The notes below the pieces were generated by a model that saw only the letters and a program-made list of their open reading frames with translations, had not been told where the DNA came from and searched no databases. A DNA stretch of 64,000 bases from Pyrococcus kukulkanii (GTDB taxonomy: Archaea > Methanobacteriota_B > Thermococci > Thermococcales > Thermococcaceae): the NCBI RefSeq assembly GCF_041647995.1, contig NZ_JARRIB010000003.1, forward strand, positions 341,349 through 405,348, in the 5' to 3' direction. Made by a program: the position numbers and the translations under genes. Of this stretch, positions 1-9,848 are shown piece by piece. The stretch's first letter is position 1. Every line of letters starts with the position of its first letter.

Positions 1-2569
1 AAGAAAAAAGAAATTCATAGCAAAGCTCTCAAAATGGGAGAATTCACTAAACGAGGAAATAATAAAGAAGGCTAGAGAAGAAATTCTTGAATACTTCAAG
101 CAAATACGTGACGACCCAAACCAGGAAAGGCCCCGCGTTCTCGATCCCTTTGCAGGCGGTGGTTCAATACCTCTTGAGGCACTCCGCCTAGGGTGTGAAA
201 CCTATGCCCTTGATTACAATCCAGTTGCCGTTCTCATCCTCAAGGCCGTCCTTGAGTACCCTCAGAAGTACGGGAAGAGAAAGAAGGGGGTACTTGAAGA
301 GTGGCTCTCACCGGAGGAGAAGGGTAAGGGGTACGACCTCGTGAGGGACGTAAAGAGGTGGGGAGAGTGGGTTCTTGAAGAAGCTAAGAAAGAGCTTGAG
401 CGCTTTTACCCCCAAGATGAGGACGGTTACATTCCTGTAGGATACATTTGGGCGAGAACGATAAAGTGCCAGAACCCCACGTGCGGTGCCGAGATTCCTC
501 TAATGAGACAGTTCTGGCTGGTAAGGAAGGATAACAAGAAGGTAGCCCTGTATCCTTACGTTGAGGGCAACGAGGTCAAGTTCAAGATAGTTGGCGACGG
601 CTACGAGCCTATGCCAGAGAATTTTGATCCCTCAAAGGGCACAGTCAAGGGCGCGAAGGTGACCTGTCCGGTCTGTGGCATGACCCACGACGCGAACACC
701 GTGAGAAAGCTCTTCCGCGAGGGAAAGGCCGGGCAAAGAATGGTTGCCGTTATCCTCCACCATCCAGACAAGAGGGGTAAGATGTATCGCCTGCCAACGG
801 AGAAGGACATCCAAGCCTACGAGGAGGCGAAGCACTATCTTGAGGAGAAAAGAGTAAAGCTTATGGAGAAGTGGGACATTGATCCAGTACCGGACGAACC
901 CCTGCCTCCAAAGGGTACTCTGGGCTTCAGGGTTCAAAACTATGGTATGAAAATTTGGGGTGATCTTTTCAACGACCGACAGAAACTTGTTATGATAACT
1001 TTAGCAGAAAAAATAAAAAATGCTTATCAGAGAATGCTTGAAGAGGGTTATAATAAAGAGTACGCAAAAGCTATTGTTACATTTCTAGCACTTAGTGTAG
1101 ATATGGTTGCAGCCTTCTCAAATACTCTCACGCGCTGGGAAAATACCTCTGAAGCTGTAAAACATTTGTTCTCAAGAAATGCTCTTCCTATGGTGTGGGA
1201 CTATCCTGAGGTAAACCCATTTAGTAATTCGACTGGTAGTTTTAGAACTATCCTGCATCTATGTCTAAAAAGTGTTGAGCACTTTTCAGAGGTACAATCA
1301 CCTAGAGTTCCTCAGGTTGGTCAGAATTCAGCAACTTCTCTCCCCTACCCTAATAACTACTTTGATGCTGTATTCACAGATCCCCCCTACTATGACAACG
1401 TGCCCTACTCTTATCTCAGCGACTTCTTCTATGTTTGGCTCAAGAGAACCATCGGAGACCTCTATCCAGAGCTGTTTCTGACACCACTAACTCCAAAGAG
1501 CAAGGAACTCGTTGCTTATACTCACGATAAGGATTGGAAAGCGGCAAAGAAACAGTTCGAAGAAGGCATGAGACAAGCCCTAAAGGAAATCCACCGCGTC
1601 CTCAAGCCGAACGGAATCCTCGTGCTCGTTTACGCCCATAAAACTACAGAGGGCTGGGAAACGCTCATAAACTCGCTCCTTGACTCTGGTCTCGTTCCCA
1701 CAGCTTCCTGGCCAATCCATACAGAGATGGCGAACAGGCTCAGAGCGAAAGAATCTGCCGCTCTAGCTTCATCAATTTACATCGTCGCTCGCAAGATAGA
1801 AAAGCAGGGCGTTGGCTGGTTTGAGGAAATCAAGAGAGATCTAAGGAAGACTCTTGAGCAGAAGCTTGACGCCTTATGGAAGGAGGGCATAAGTGGTGCG
1901 GACTTCTTCATAGCTGCAATAGGCTCGGCCATCGAAGTCTTCGGCAAGTACGAGAAGATTCTTGACTATGAGGGCAACGAGATAAGGGGTGATCGCTTGC
2001 TCCAGCTCGTGAGAGACATAGTAACTGATTATGCTATAAGACAGGTTCTCCACGAGGACATCTCTTCAGAGCTATCACCACTCACGAAATTCTACGTGCT
2101 CTGGCGCTGGATGTACGGCGAGGCGAAGGTTCACTTTGACGAAGCAAGAAAGCTCGCAACTTCCGTTGGGCTCGACCTTGAAAAAGAGTGGAACAAGGGC
2201 TTTATCGTGAAGGAGAAGGAGTTCATTCGTGTTCTTGGCCCGCAGGACAGGAAGCTGAATGAGATAAAGGGTAATGATCTCATAGACGTTCTTCACAAGG
2301 TCTTACTCCTATGGCAGGCCAATAGGAAGAGGGAGATGGTAAGCTTGCTCGCTGAGACAGGCTGGGGCGAGAAGGACGTCTTCTACAAGGTGGCTCAAGT
2401 CATCAGCGAGGTTCTGCCGAAGGACAGCAAGGAGAAGAAGCTCCTCGATGGCTTCCTCGCTGGCAGGGAGCACATAAAGAGGGCCATTGAGAAAGGTGAC
2501 TACTCGCTCTTCAACAGCGAGGAGAAGTCTGGAAAGCAGGAGACACTTGAGAAGTTCATAAGGAGGTGA
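1..2569 (+). CDS. DUF1156-family DNA methylase (5' truncated by window start)
   Basis: The reading frame is open from base 2, so the gene begins before the window. Methyltransferase motif I ([17 protein letters not shown]) lies near 145-195 and the catalytic motif IV (TDPPYYDN) near 1375-1400, as in amino-methylating DNA methylases. A zinc-ribbon-like insert lies between them (CQNPTCG near 470, CPVCG near 665). This layout is that of DUF1156 proteins, which are large predicted DNA methylases. Family members are usually found beside DUF499 ATPases in predicted defence islands, and a DUF499 gene follows at 4229. The substrate base and target site cannot be read from the sequence. It probably acts as the self-marking arm of a defence module; that role is inferred from context. 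Confidence 0.85.
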   Translation, partial: RKKKFIAKLSKWENSLNEEIIKKAREEILEYFKQIRDDPNQERPRVLDPFAGGGSIPLEALRLGCETYALDYNPVAVLILKAVLEYPQKYGKRKKGVLEEWLSPEEKGKGYDLVRDVKRWGEWVLEEAKKELERFYPQDEDGYIPVGYIWARTIKCQNPTCGAEIPLMRQFWLVRKDNKKVALYPYVEGNEVKFKIVGDGYEPMPENFDPSKGTVKGAKVTCPVCGMTHDANTVRKLFREGKAGQRMVAVILHHPDKRGKMYRLPTEKDIQAYEEAKHYLEEKRVKLMEKWDIDPVPDEPLPPKGTLGFRVQNYGMKIWGDLFNDRQKLVMITLAEKIKNAYQRMLEEGYNKEYAKAIVTFLALSVDMVAAFSNTLTRWENTSEAVKHLFSRNALPMVWDYPEVNPFSNSTGSFRTILHLCLKSVEHFSEVQSPRVPQVGQNSATSLPYPNNYFDAVFTDPPYYDNVPYSYLSDFFYVWLKRTIGDLYPELFLTPLTPKSKELVAYTHDKDWKAAKKQFEEGMRQALKEIHRVLKPNGILVLVYAHKTTEGWETLINSLLDSGLVPTASWPIHTEMANRLRAKESAALASSIYIVARKIEKQGVGWFEEIKRDLRKTLEQKLDALWKEGISGADFFIAAIGSAIEVFGKYEKILDYEGNEIRGDRLLQLVRDIVTDYAIRQVLHEDISSELSPLTKFYVLWRWMYGEAKVHFDEARKLATSVGLDLEKEWNKGFIVKEKEFIRVLGPQDRKLNEIKGNDLIDVLHKVLLLWQANRKREMVSLLAETGWGEKDVFYKVAQVISEVLPKDSKEKKLLDGFLAGREHIKRAIEKGDYSLFNSEEKSGKQETLEKFIRR

Positions 2570-2651
2570 TTTTTGGCTCGTTACGGTCCTTCTCTCCAAA
2601 TTTCATCTGGGAGGTAAACTACTCGAAGTTTTTTCTCCGGGTTCTCAGCTT

Positions 2652-2990
2652 TCACTTCCTCAAGGGTTTCTTAGCAGTTCTCGCGAAGTTTTTATCAATG
2701 GTGTACAGGGTGCATAGCTCGTCAGACTTGCTTGACAACATAACTACCTCGCTGAAGATGAGGGCATCGTAGTCGTCCTTGAATCTATTCCTTACCTCCT
2801 ATTGCAGATTCAAGCTCCTCTCGTAACTTTATAGCCTTATGGACACTACCGAACTTGTATATCTTCGCCACCTGCTCGATTATAAAGTCATTATTATCTT
2901 CTAGAGGGATTGTCTCATGAGTATTCAATGAGTTCTCTAGCTTTGAAGAAATTCAGTAGTTGTTACCCCTACTCTGATATTGGGGTGGTT
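2652..2990 (-). pseudogene. Degraded VapBC-type toxin-antitoxin remnant
   Basis: The reverse strand carries two short open stretches without usable starts. One (about 2985-2786) reads as an antitoxin tail including VAKIYKFGSVHKAIKLREEL. The second (about 2790 down to a stop at 2652) reads as a PIN-like C-terminus, with DDYDALIFSEV followed by TLYTIDKNFARTA, the spacing seen around the last acidic residues of VapC toxins. Stops and frame changes break both. It lies between the methylase and the membrane protein, so the module has been disturbed at this point. The VapBC assignment rests on a short resemblance. Confidence 0.45.
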
Positions 2991-3111
2991 ACTTATATCA
3001 GTCTTAGGACATATGCCTAACTCTAGGGGGTACACTTTTGAAGCAGACTACTTCTTGAAGCTATTTACAACAAGAGAAAAGCTTTTGTATTCCCGGATTT
3101 CTGTAACACAA

Positions 3112-4176
3112 ATGGGTGACCGCCCTCTGAGGGGAACACTAGGTTTTGCAATTGTTGGGCTTATAGTGCCCATGATCCTCGCAGCGACTTGGCAGTGGGG
3201 ACTCATTCAGCGCGAGGCAACATCCGAGGAGAAAGTTGCAATCCCGCTGAGCTTCTCAAATGATTCCAGCGTCTCAGTTCCAGCCCCAAGCATCTTTTCT
3301 GGCGAATCCGGAGAGCGGGTTCCTGCAACGTCAGAAGAAGCCGAACCACTCAACCTGAGCCAAGAAGAAGCACTCCAGCTAAAGGTAAGCCTCCAGAACT
3401 TTACCCAGAGCCTCTGGAGGAGCATCTCCAAGTACGGCTATGACAATGTCACCCTTGCTTTGGCGACATCCATCGCATCACTGCCCCTACTCCCCGAATG
3501 TGAGAACGTCTCCGGATACCGGAACCTCGCTACATACAACGAGGAAGTTTCAAACCTCACGGTGGCTCTCCATAAGTACAAGAACCTTGCAGAGGGGCTA
3601 TCGAAGGATTATGGAATTGAACTGCCTTATTTAGATGACAGAGAAATCAAGAAGCTGAAAAACACTCTCAAACCTTCCCAAGTTGAGGATATGCTCATGG
3701 TCTGCTCGTTTGCCCGTGACTACAACAGACTCGTCAAGGCCGCACGGCGGGTAACTCCGGGAGATAAGGACACCTACTCAGCTTTCTACGAGAGGCTCTT
3801 CATAGTGGGGCTGGAGCTCATATTCATGAAGGAGAACGTTGCTTACAAGGTTTCGTACAAGCTCGTCGGCAATATCCTCTGGAAAACGCACCTTTTCCAC
3901 GTGATTTACCGCTACGGGGGAAGCACGGCGCTCAAGGTCGTCATGAGCACTATGCACTGGGAGTTCCGGGGAGTCATAAACAAGTACTTTGAGGCCTTTG
4001 GAGACGATCCCGACAAGATAGAGGCCTTGATTTCAAATATCGACAATCCTGGCTGGATTTACGAACAGGTAAGCTCGCTGGGGGAGCTTCTCAAGAATAA
4101 GACCACAGAACTCATCGGAAATAAAACAGACATTGTTGATAAGCTCAAAGGACTCATTGGATCAAGTAATGGGTAG
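3112..4176 (+). CDS. Membrane-anchored protein of unknown function
   Basis: I chose the ATG at 3112 (MGDRPLRGTLG) over the upstream in-frame ATG at 2980 because the hydrophobic segment FAIVGLIVPMILAATW then sits at residues 11-26, like a signal anchor; no clear ribosome site precedes either. The product is about 354 residues. A Ser/Glu/Pro-rich linker follows the anchor, and a mostly helical, charged domain with several N-glycosylation-type sites (NLS, NLT, NKT) fills the rest, suggesting an extracytoplasmic domain. No family recognised. It sits between the DUF1156 and DUF499 genes in the same orientation, but I cannot say whether it belongs to that module or is a later insertion. Confidence 0.6.
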   Translation: MGDRPLRGTLGFAIVGLIVPMILAATWQWGLIQREATSEEKVAIPLSFSNDSSVSVPAPSIFSGESGERVPATSEEAEPLNLSQEEALQLKVSLQNFTQSLWRSISKYGYDNVTLALATSIASLPLLPECENVSGYRNLATYNEEVSNLTVALHKYKNLAEGLSKDYGIELPYLDDREIKKLKNTLKPSQVEDMLMVCSFARDYNRLVKAARRVTPGDKDTYSAFYERLFIVGLELIFMKENVAYKVSYKLVGNILWKTHLFHVIYRYGGSTALKVVMSTMHWEFRGVINKYFEAFGDDPDKIEALISNIDNPGWIYEQVSSLGELLKNKTTELIGNKTDIVDKLKGLIGSSNG

Positions 4177-4228
4177 GTAACCGGAAAACTCAAAATACCC
4201 AAAGTTATACATAGCTCTTGGTGAGTCT

Positions 4229-6901
4229 ATGGCGTTGAAGCCATTTTACCAGATTGCCATACCTCATGATGATATAAGAGAGGGGAGATTTACGCTTGAT
4301 ACCTTTGCGGCTGATCTGTGGAGCGTTTATCAGAATAAGGGACCAGAGGAGTACAGGAATCCCAAACTTTTCTGGGAGAGGACATATATAACAAAAGGCC
4401 TTAGCCAGCTCCTTGAAATCGCCAAAAGGAGATTACTTGAGGGAGTTGGTGATGCCATTATTCAACTCCAGACCCCCTTTGGCGGAGGCAAGACGCACTC
4501 GCTCATAGCCCTTTACCACAAGGCACGCGAGTGGAACGTCAAGGTTGTTGTTCTTGATGGGACTGCTTTTGATGCCAAGGAGGACATTCTTTGGGAGGAG
4601 CTCGAGCGCCAGCTCACTGGAAAGGTCGAGCTACTAAAGGGTATGACATCTCCAGGCAAGAAGAAGCTCTCAAAGATTCTTGAGGAGAACGCCCCTGTGC
4701 TTATTCTCATAGATGAGCTCCTTGAGTACATGGTGAAGGCCGCTGGAGTAGGAACGGGAGCTGTAGACATAAAAGTCGGAGAAACTACCCTTGCCGACCA
4801 GACTTTGGCTTTCATCCACGAGCTCACGGAGGTCGTAAAAACCACAGATAGAGTCCTGCTTGTGATGACTCTTCCATCGAGCATTCTTGAGCACTATTCC
4901 GAGAAAGCTGAAGAGTACTTCCAAAAGCTCCAGAAGATAGCAGGTCGCTCCCACAAAGTCTTCACGCCTGTTCAGGAAGAGGAGGTTTATGATGTCATAC
5001 GAACGAGACTTTTCAAGAGGATCGACGAGGCCGAGATGGAGGCCGTCGCGAAAGAGATTGTGGACTACCTTGAAAAGGAAAACCTTATCCCCGAAGGTCT
5101 CAATGCTTACCAGTACAGACAGAAGTTCTTGAGGAGCTATCCTTTCCAGCCGGAAGTCATTGACGTCCTGTATCAGAGATGGGGCAGTCTACCAAAGTTC
5201 CAGCGTACGAGGGGTGTTCTAAGGCTCCTCTCGATAGTCGTGCGCTCGCTTCTTGGCAAGGACGTACCTTTCATAAGGCTTTCCGACTTCGATTTGAGCT
5301 TCAAAATGCTGAGGGATGAGCTCATTGACATTGTTGGGGAAAGCCGATATTACTCTGTACTTGACGCGGACATTCTGTCCCCGAACTCGGGAGCAAAGAA
5401 AGTCGATAGAATGCTGGGGGAATCTTACGAGCACTACCGTATAGGAACGAGAGCTGCAACAGCCATTTTTATGTACTCTTTCTCAGGAGGAGAAGTGAAT
5501 GGAGCAACCACGAAGGAAATCAAGCTTTCCTGTGCCGATTTGAGATATTCGAGCAGTATCGTGGGGGATGCTATTCTATACCTCAAAGACAACCTCCTGT
5601 ACCTTCACTATCGCAATGGGCGTTACTTCTTCAGCCTTGAGCCGAACCTCAACAAGCTTGTAGTTGATGAGATGAACAACATCGGAGATGAAGAAATAAG
5701 GGAAGTTGAGTACGAACTGTTGAAAGGCCAGCTCAAAGGAAGATACTTCAAGAAGGTATATCTTTGGCCCTCAAAGCCTTCAGACGTTCCAGACAACGAT
5801 CCGAGCTTGAAGCTCGTGGTTCTGAGGGAATACGATAAGGATAAGGTTCTTCAGATCCTCCAGTCATATGGAGAGGGTGAGAGGGTTCACAAGAATACAC
5901 TCATTTTCCTCGTTCCGCGGGAAACAGAAAGAGCTACGTTCAATCGGTTCATAAGAAGATACCTAGCTTGGAAGGTCATTGAGGATAAGGCAAAGAAAGG
6001 TATTCTCAACCTGACGCCAGAGCAGAGAGAGGATGTAAAGGAGAACCTGAAGAGAGCGAGGGACGACATTCTCCAGAAGATCTCTGAACTGTACAGGCTT
6101 GTCCTCCTTCCAAAGTCCGGAGGTTACGAAGAGCTTGACCTCGGAATGAAGCCGGTAGGAGTAAAAAAGACTATCGAAGAACTCATCTATGAGAAGCTCA
6201 AAGAGGAGGGTAAACTCGTCGAGAAGATGGCCCCAGTGGTCATTGAGATGAAGTACCTAGATGGGAAGAAGTACATCCCAACGAAGGCACTCTACGAGAG
6301 CTTCCTCAAGACTCCGGGAATGCCACTCTTGAAGAGTGAGAGTGTGCTTATAGATGCGATAAGGCAAGGAGTTAGTGAGGGGCGCTTTGGATTGGGATAT
6401 CTCATCGGAGAAGAGGTAACCTGCGAATACCTTGGTGAAAAACCCACGGTTACTCTTGACGAGAAAGAGGTCATCGTGAACAGGAAGTACTGCGAAGAGC
6501 TGAGGGCAAGAGCAAAGGCTGAAGCTGAAGCAGAAGCTGAAGCTCAGGCTATAACTCAAGAGGAAGCTACGGCTGAGAGCATAGCTGGAGCTCCCAGGGA
6601 AGAATGGAAGCCCTCTGCAGTCAGGGATAAGCAGGCTGTACTGGTACCACCAGAAACAAAGGGCAGAGAAGAAGTCGTAGGAAGCCAGGTGAAGTCTATT
6701 CACCTACATCTGACACTTGGTCCGGGAATTGGAGGCCTAAGGGATATCCTGAGGGCACTAAACTTGCTGAAGAACAAGTTTGAGAGGGTAACTATTGAGA
6801 TAAGAGCAGAAAAAGGTAGCCTGAGTCAAACTGAGTATGAGAATCTACTTGAAACATTCAGACAGCTTGGAATTGAAGTAAAAGACCTCAATGAGGCGTG
6901 A
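4229..6901 (+). CDS. DUF499-family ATPase
   Basis: An 890-residue P-loop protein. The Walker A motif (TPFGGGKTH) is at residues 82-90 and a Walker B motif (LILIDELLEYM) at about 158-168, which fits the DUF499 family of large AAA-like ATPases. Residues around 755-785 form a low-complexity Ala/Glu stretch, and a small C-terminal domain (IHLHLTLGPGIGG) follows. The ATG at 4229 is preceded by GGTGAG. DUF499 proteins are regularly linked to DUF1156 methylases, helicases and phospholipase-D nucleases in predicted defence cassettes. Only the methylase partner is visible here, so any nuclease or helicase partner must lie upstream of the window or be lost. The restriction-like role is inferred from family context. 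Confidence 0.85.
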   Translation: MALKPFYQIAIPHDDIREGRFTLDTFAADLWSVYQNKGPEEYRNPKLFWERTYITKGLSQLLEIAKRRLLEGVGDAIIQLQTPFGGGKTHSLIALYHKAREWNVKVVVLDGTAFDAKEDILWEELERQLTGKVELLKGMTSPGKKKLSKILEENAPVLILIDELLEYMVKAAGVGTGAVDIKVGETTLADQTLAFIHELTEVVKTTDRVLLVMTLPSSILEHYSEKAEEYFQKLQKIAGRSHKVFTPVQEEEVYDVIRTRLFKRIDEAEMEAVAKEIVDYLEKENLIPEGLNAYQYRQKFLRSYPFQPEVIDVLYQRWGSLPKFQRTRGVLRLLSIVVRSLLGKDVPFIRLSDFDLSFKMLRDELIDIVGESRYYSVLDADILSPNSGAKKVDRMLGESYEHYRIGTRAATAIFMYSFSGGEVNGATTKEIKLSCADLRYSSSIVGDAILYLKDNLLYLHYRNGRYFFSLEPNLNKLVVDEMNNIGDEEIREVEYELLKGQLKGRYFKKVYLWPSKPSDVPDNDPSLKLVVLREYDKDKVLQILQSYGEGERVHKNTLIFLVPRETERATFNRFIRRYLAWKVIEDKAKKGILNLTPEQREDVKENLKRARDDILQKISELYRLVLLPKSGGYEELDLGMKPVGVKKTIEELIYEKLKEEGKLVEKMAPVVIEMKYLDGKKYIPTKALYESFLKTPGMPLLKSESVLIDAIRQGVSEGRFGLGYLIGEEVTCEYLGEKPTVTLDEKEVIVNRKYCEELRARAKAEAEAEAEAQAITQEEATAESIAGAPREEWKPSAVRDKQAVLVPPETKGREEVVGSQVKSIHLHLTLGPGIGGLRDILRALNLLKNKFERVTIEIRAEKGSLSQTEYENLLETFRQLGIEVKDLNEA

Positions 6902-7711
6902 TCCGCTTTCTTTTTATTCGCCTATAAGTAGTTTGTGAGAGTTTGATTCATATCTTCTTGTTTGTGATTCACATGGCATGGCAATAGTATGGGACTACAG
7001 GTTCTTCGTTGACACATAACCCCTCCACTCTCCTAAACCCTTACTTGCCCGATCTAGACTTCTACTGCTTGGACAGACCCGCTTTAGTAAATTTTCGCAA
7101 TTTATGATTCGGAAAAAATTCTAAGAGCTTATTTCTTCTTGAAAGACGAAATAAAATCGAGGCACGGGGGTAAATTTCTCTGCAAAAATTTCTCGGCTAA
7201 GTTTGGGGTGATGTAGTGTTATCATTTGAACCTTCTCTGGGCTCTTTTTCTGATGAAGGAAAATCCAATGAATATTCCAGTATATTCTTACTCAAATCTG
7301 GGTAAAGTTTTTTCCTCAGAAAAGAAGTCTAGGTCAAATTCAACGCTCACACTTGTGCGCTTCTATCCAAATCTGAGTAATCTAAAACGAGGATGGGGGC
7401 AAGGGAAGGACGAGATGAGGGGAGGGTGAAAAAACACCATCCCAGGGGGCTAATCATATAAAAGCGTTGACGTGTATGAAAAACAGTATTGCGTTATCAA
7501 TCGTGGATTTTGTCAGCATGCTTGTGAACGCAATGTGTTCATTTGCCTTCCACCCTTCCTGTATCCGGGACCACACGGGAAATCGATTGAAATTCCAGAA
7601 CGAGGGTAGGGGGGAACACAAAGTTGTTCCCAGCCAGGTCCATTATAGGATATTCATCTAGGAATATATTACAGAGTAGAGATACACCCACAAAAACCCT
7701 CCTGTATCATA
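6902..7711. other. Intergenic stretch without a supported gene
   Basis: About 800 bases between the DUF499 gene and the integrated element. Short open frames at 7226 and 7467 on the plus strand lack ribosome sites and recognisable sequence. I looked for the missing C-terminal integrase fragment and for a second copy of the tRNA-Val 3' end here and found neither. Confidence 0.5.
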
Positions 7712-7805
7712 AACCTCTTTATAAAGCAAACTCGGCCCATTTTACAAAACAAGCCAAAAGAAGAAATCTCGTGGCTGTTTTTACAGGGAGTAAAAACCTT
7801 GCAAA
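7712..7805. repeat. Left copy of a diverged ~90-bp direct repeat bounding the integrated element
   Basis: This stretch aligns in the same orientation with 13576-13668. Shared blocks in order are TTTATAAA/TTTATAAAT, AAACTC, TTTTACAAAA, CAAAA, TGGCT, TTTTTACAGG and TTGCAAA/CTGCAAA, with few gaps. It lies just beyond the 3' end of the helicase gene. It could be an origin or iteron block, a terminator region, or the scar of a recombination that shortened the element. Confidence 0.55.
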
Positions 7806-7825
7806 TATCAAAAATAAAAGAAAGG

Positions 7826-9346
7826 TCAAAGAGCACGGACAGACGCAACTTCATTAGCAATCTCTTCAGCCAGTTCAACGAGCTTGTTCTTCTTGAAGAT
7901 TTTCGCAAACACAACCCCCCGCTTCGCTCTGGTTAGCGCTACGTATAGCAGGCGTGCTTCTTCAGTCCAGCTCGGCGTTTTTGAGTGAAAATCATCAACA
8001 AGCACGACGTAGTCAGCTTCTCGTCCCTTTGCCGAGTGCATTGTATCAACTACAACACCCTCACCGCTCGTATTGTATGCTTCAACAAGTTCTCTAATGT
8101 GTGTTTTCAGCATTCTAAGCTTTATCTCGAGACTGTTCAGCCTGTGCCAAAAGATTTGACCTTGCTTGAACGTTTCTGTCACGTATCTTACAACCCTTTG
8201 ATCTTCAACAAGCTTTTGCGTTAGCTTCACTAGCTGCTCATAGTCTCTTTTCGACTTATGCTGTTTTTGCACGAGCTCAAGCAGCTGTCTAACTTCATGG
8301 ACCTTGCTGGCATAGTTCTGCTGGAAAGTATCTGCGAAGATGTGATTTCTTATAAAAACATTTCTGAGCAGTTCCGCTGTCGATATTCTTCTCGTCAGTA
8401 CCGCGACAGTAAAACATCGCTTTAGCGCAGCCCTCACAAGTGCTAGCAACTTCTTCACACTATCAACTTCGAAAAACTTCGCTTCCTTATCTTCCGCCGC
8501 AGCAAACTCGTAGTGGTATTTCAGCGTCGCGTCAGCGAAGCTTTTTGCAACATCTATCACATCCTTGGGTAGTCTATAGCTCTTATCAAGCAACACGACC
8601 TTCTTAGCACTCATATTTTTGAAAATCTCACTCTTTGCCCCCCTAAACTCAAAAATACTTTGCATATCATCGCCAGCCACAACGAGTTGGGCGGATGGAA
8701 AGAGAGAGGAGAGCACTTTCCAGTCTAGAGCACTGAAGTCCTGGCCTTCGTCTACGACAACGAGGCGGGGTAGATCGTGCTTTTCATCGTTCTCGATAGC
8801 TTCTCTTATTTCGTCAGCGTATTCAAGAGCTCTCAATCTTGCAAGATCGTAATCAAGCATTTTTCTCTTCGCAAGTTCAGCATAATAAGCCCTCACAACT
8901 TTGTTATGCTTTAGCACCTGTTCAATGTCTTGGAACGTGTGTATAGCTCTCGTCAGTTCTGCAAGGTGTGTGTTCAACGTATCAGCATCAAGCCTAAATC
9001 TTTTCATCAACCTCTGCTTGATTACATCGATTTTTTGAGGTGAGGGGATTTCTTTGCTCTCTATTTTGCCTGACACAACGAGAGCACGCACTATTACACC
9101 ATCGAGGGTTCGTATCCAGCCCGCCTTCTCGTTTTGCCCTCTTCTATCAAGTATTTCTCGAATTGCTGAGTTTTCAAGACTTATAAATGCAAGTTCTTCA
9201 CCCAGGGGTGCCCTTTCAAGCCCAAGCGTTTCGAGCACTCCTCTATCACCACCCTGCACTCTCTCAACTAGATCGACAAGGCTCCTAGTTTTACCAGTGC
9301 CGGGGGGCCCAATCACTTTTACGCGGGCTGATTTGAGCTCACTCAT
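7826..9346 (-). CDS. UvrD/Rep-like superfamily 1 helicase of a plasmid-type element
   Basis: A 506-residue SF1 helicase with the motifs in order: Walker A GPPGTGKT at residues 13-20, motif II LVVVDEGQDF, motif III VVAGDDMQSIFEFRGA, motif IV-like LDKSYRLP, motif V DTMHSAKGREAD and motif VI LLYVALTRAKRG. The ATG at 9346 is chosen because GGAGGTGAGG stands just upstream; a longer frame starts at 9367. The start overlaps the stop of the preceding gene (9339), so the two are translationally coupled. Paired SF1 helicase and primase genes are known from pTN2-type plasmids of Thermococcales, and I infer the same role here: unwinding DNA for replication of the element. Confidence 0.85.
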   Translation of the reverse strand: MSELKSARVKVIGPPGTGKTRSLVDLVERVQGGDRGVLETLGLERAPLGEELAFISLENSAIREILDRRGQNEKAGWIRTLDGVIVRALVVSGKIESKEIPSPQKIDVIKQRLMKRFRLDADTLNTHLAELTRAIHTFQDIEQVLKHNKVVRAYYAELAKRKMLDYDLARLRALEYADEIREAIENDEKHDLPRLVVVDEGQDFSALDWKVLSSLFPSAQLVVAGDDMQSIFEFRGAKSEIFKNMSAKKVVLLDKSYRLPKDVIDVAKSFADATLKYHYEFAAAEDKEAKFFEVDSVKKLLALVRAALKRCFTVAVLTRRISTAELLRNVFIRNHIFADTFQQNYASKVHEVRQLLELVQKQHKSKRDYEQLVKLTQKLVEDQRVVRYVTETFKQGQIFWHRLNSLEIKLRMLKTHIRELVEAYNTSGEGVVVDTMHSAKGREADYVVLVDDFHSKTPSWTEEARLLYVALTRAKRGVVFAKIFKKNKLVELAEEIANEVASVRAL

Positions 9347-9848
9347 CACCCTCACCTCCGCTTGCAAGGTTTATGAGCTTTTTCAAGCTTGAAATAAACG
9401 CTTCTACTTCAACTTCAAGCTCTTCATCCTCACTTACCACTCTCACAACTTCCCCCTCACCCTCGGTGTGATCTTGACCCTCAAAAACGCTTATTTCACC
9501 TCTAAGGCGCTTTAGGTATAGGTCTCTCAACTCAATAGCTTCCAGCCCCTCCCCTACATATATAACATCAATATTGTAATAATCAAGCACGTGCAACAGC
9601 GCCCACACGGCGTCTCTCCACTCTCTCTCATTACCCCAATCAATTATTTCGTCTTGAAACTTCACTCTCATTATGTTTTCTTCTTCGACGTATTCAAAGT
9701 TCTCAGTATCTGCTTTCATTTCCTTGATTAGCTCCGGGTCGTCTGGCAAATCAACATACACTTCCATCCTCCCTGCGTGCTTCTTGATCTCCTCTGCAAG
9801 GGCTCTGAGTAGTTTCTCGTCTTTCAGAAATTCTTTCGCAAGGGTCAT
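9339..9848 (-). CDS. Acidic protein of unknown function in the replication operon
   Basis: A 169-residue, strongly acidic protein (Asp/Glu clusters especially near residues 125-150) with no motif I recognise. Its ATG at 9848 overlaps the stop of the primase gene in an ATGA junction and is preceded by GGAGGTGATG. Its own stop overlaps the helicase start. The tight coupling to a primase and a helicase suggests an accessory replication role, for example a linker or loader; that is inference from position only. Confidence 0.6.
   Translation of the reverse strand: MTLAKEFLKDEKLLRALAEEIKKHAGRMEVYVDLPDDPELIKEMKADTENFEYVEEENIMRVKFQDEIIDWGNEREWRDAVWALLHVLDYYNIDVIYVGEGLEAIELRDLYLKRLRGEISVFEGQDHTEGEGEVVRVVSEDEELEVEVEAFISSLKKLINLASGGEGDE

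Noticed and set aside
7226..7661. Small plus-strand frames between the DUF499 gene and the element
   Set aside because: No start signals or recognisable sequence; composition looks like non-coding DNA.
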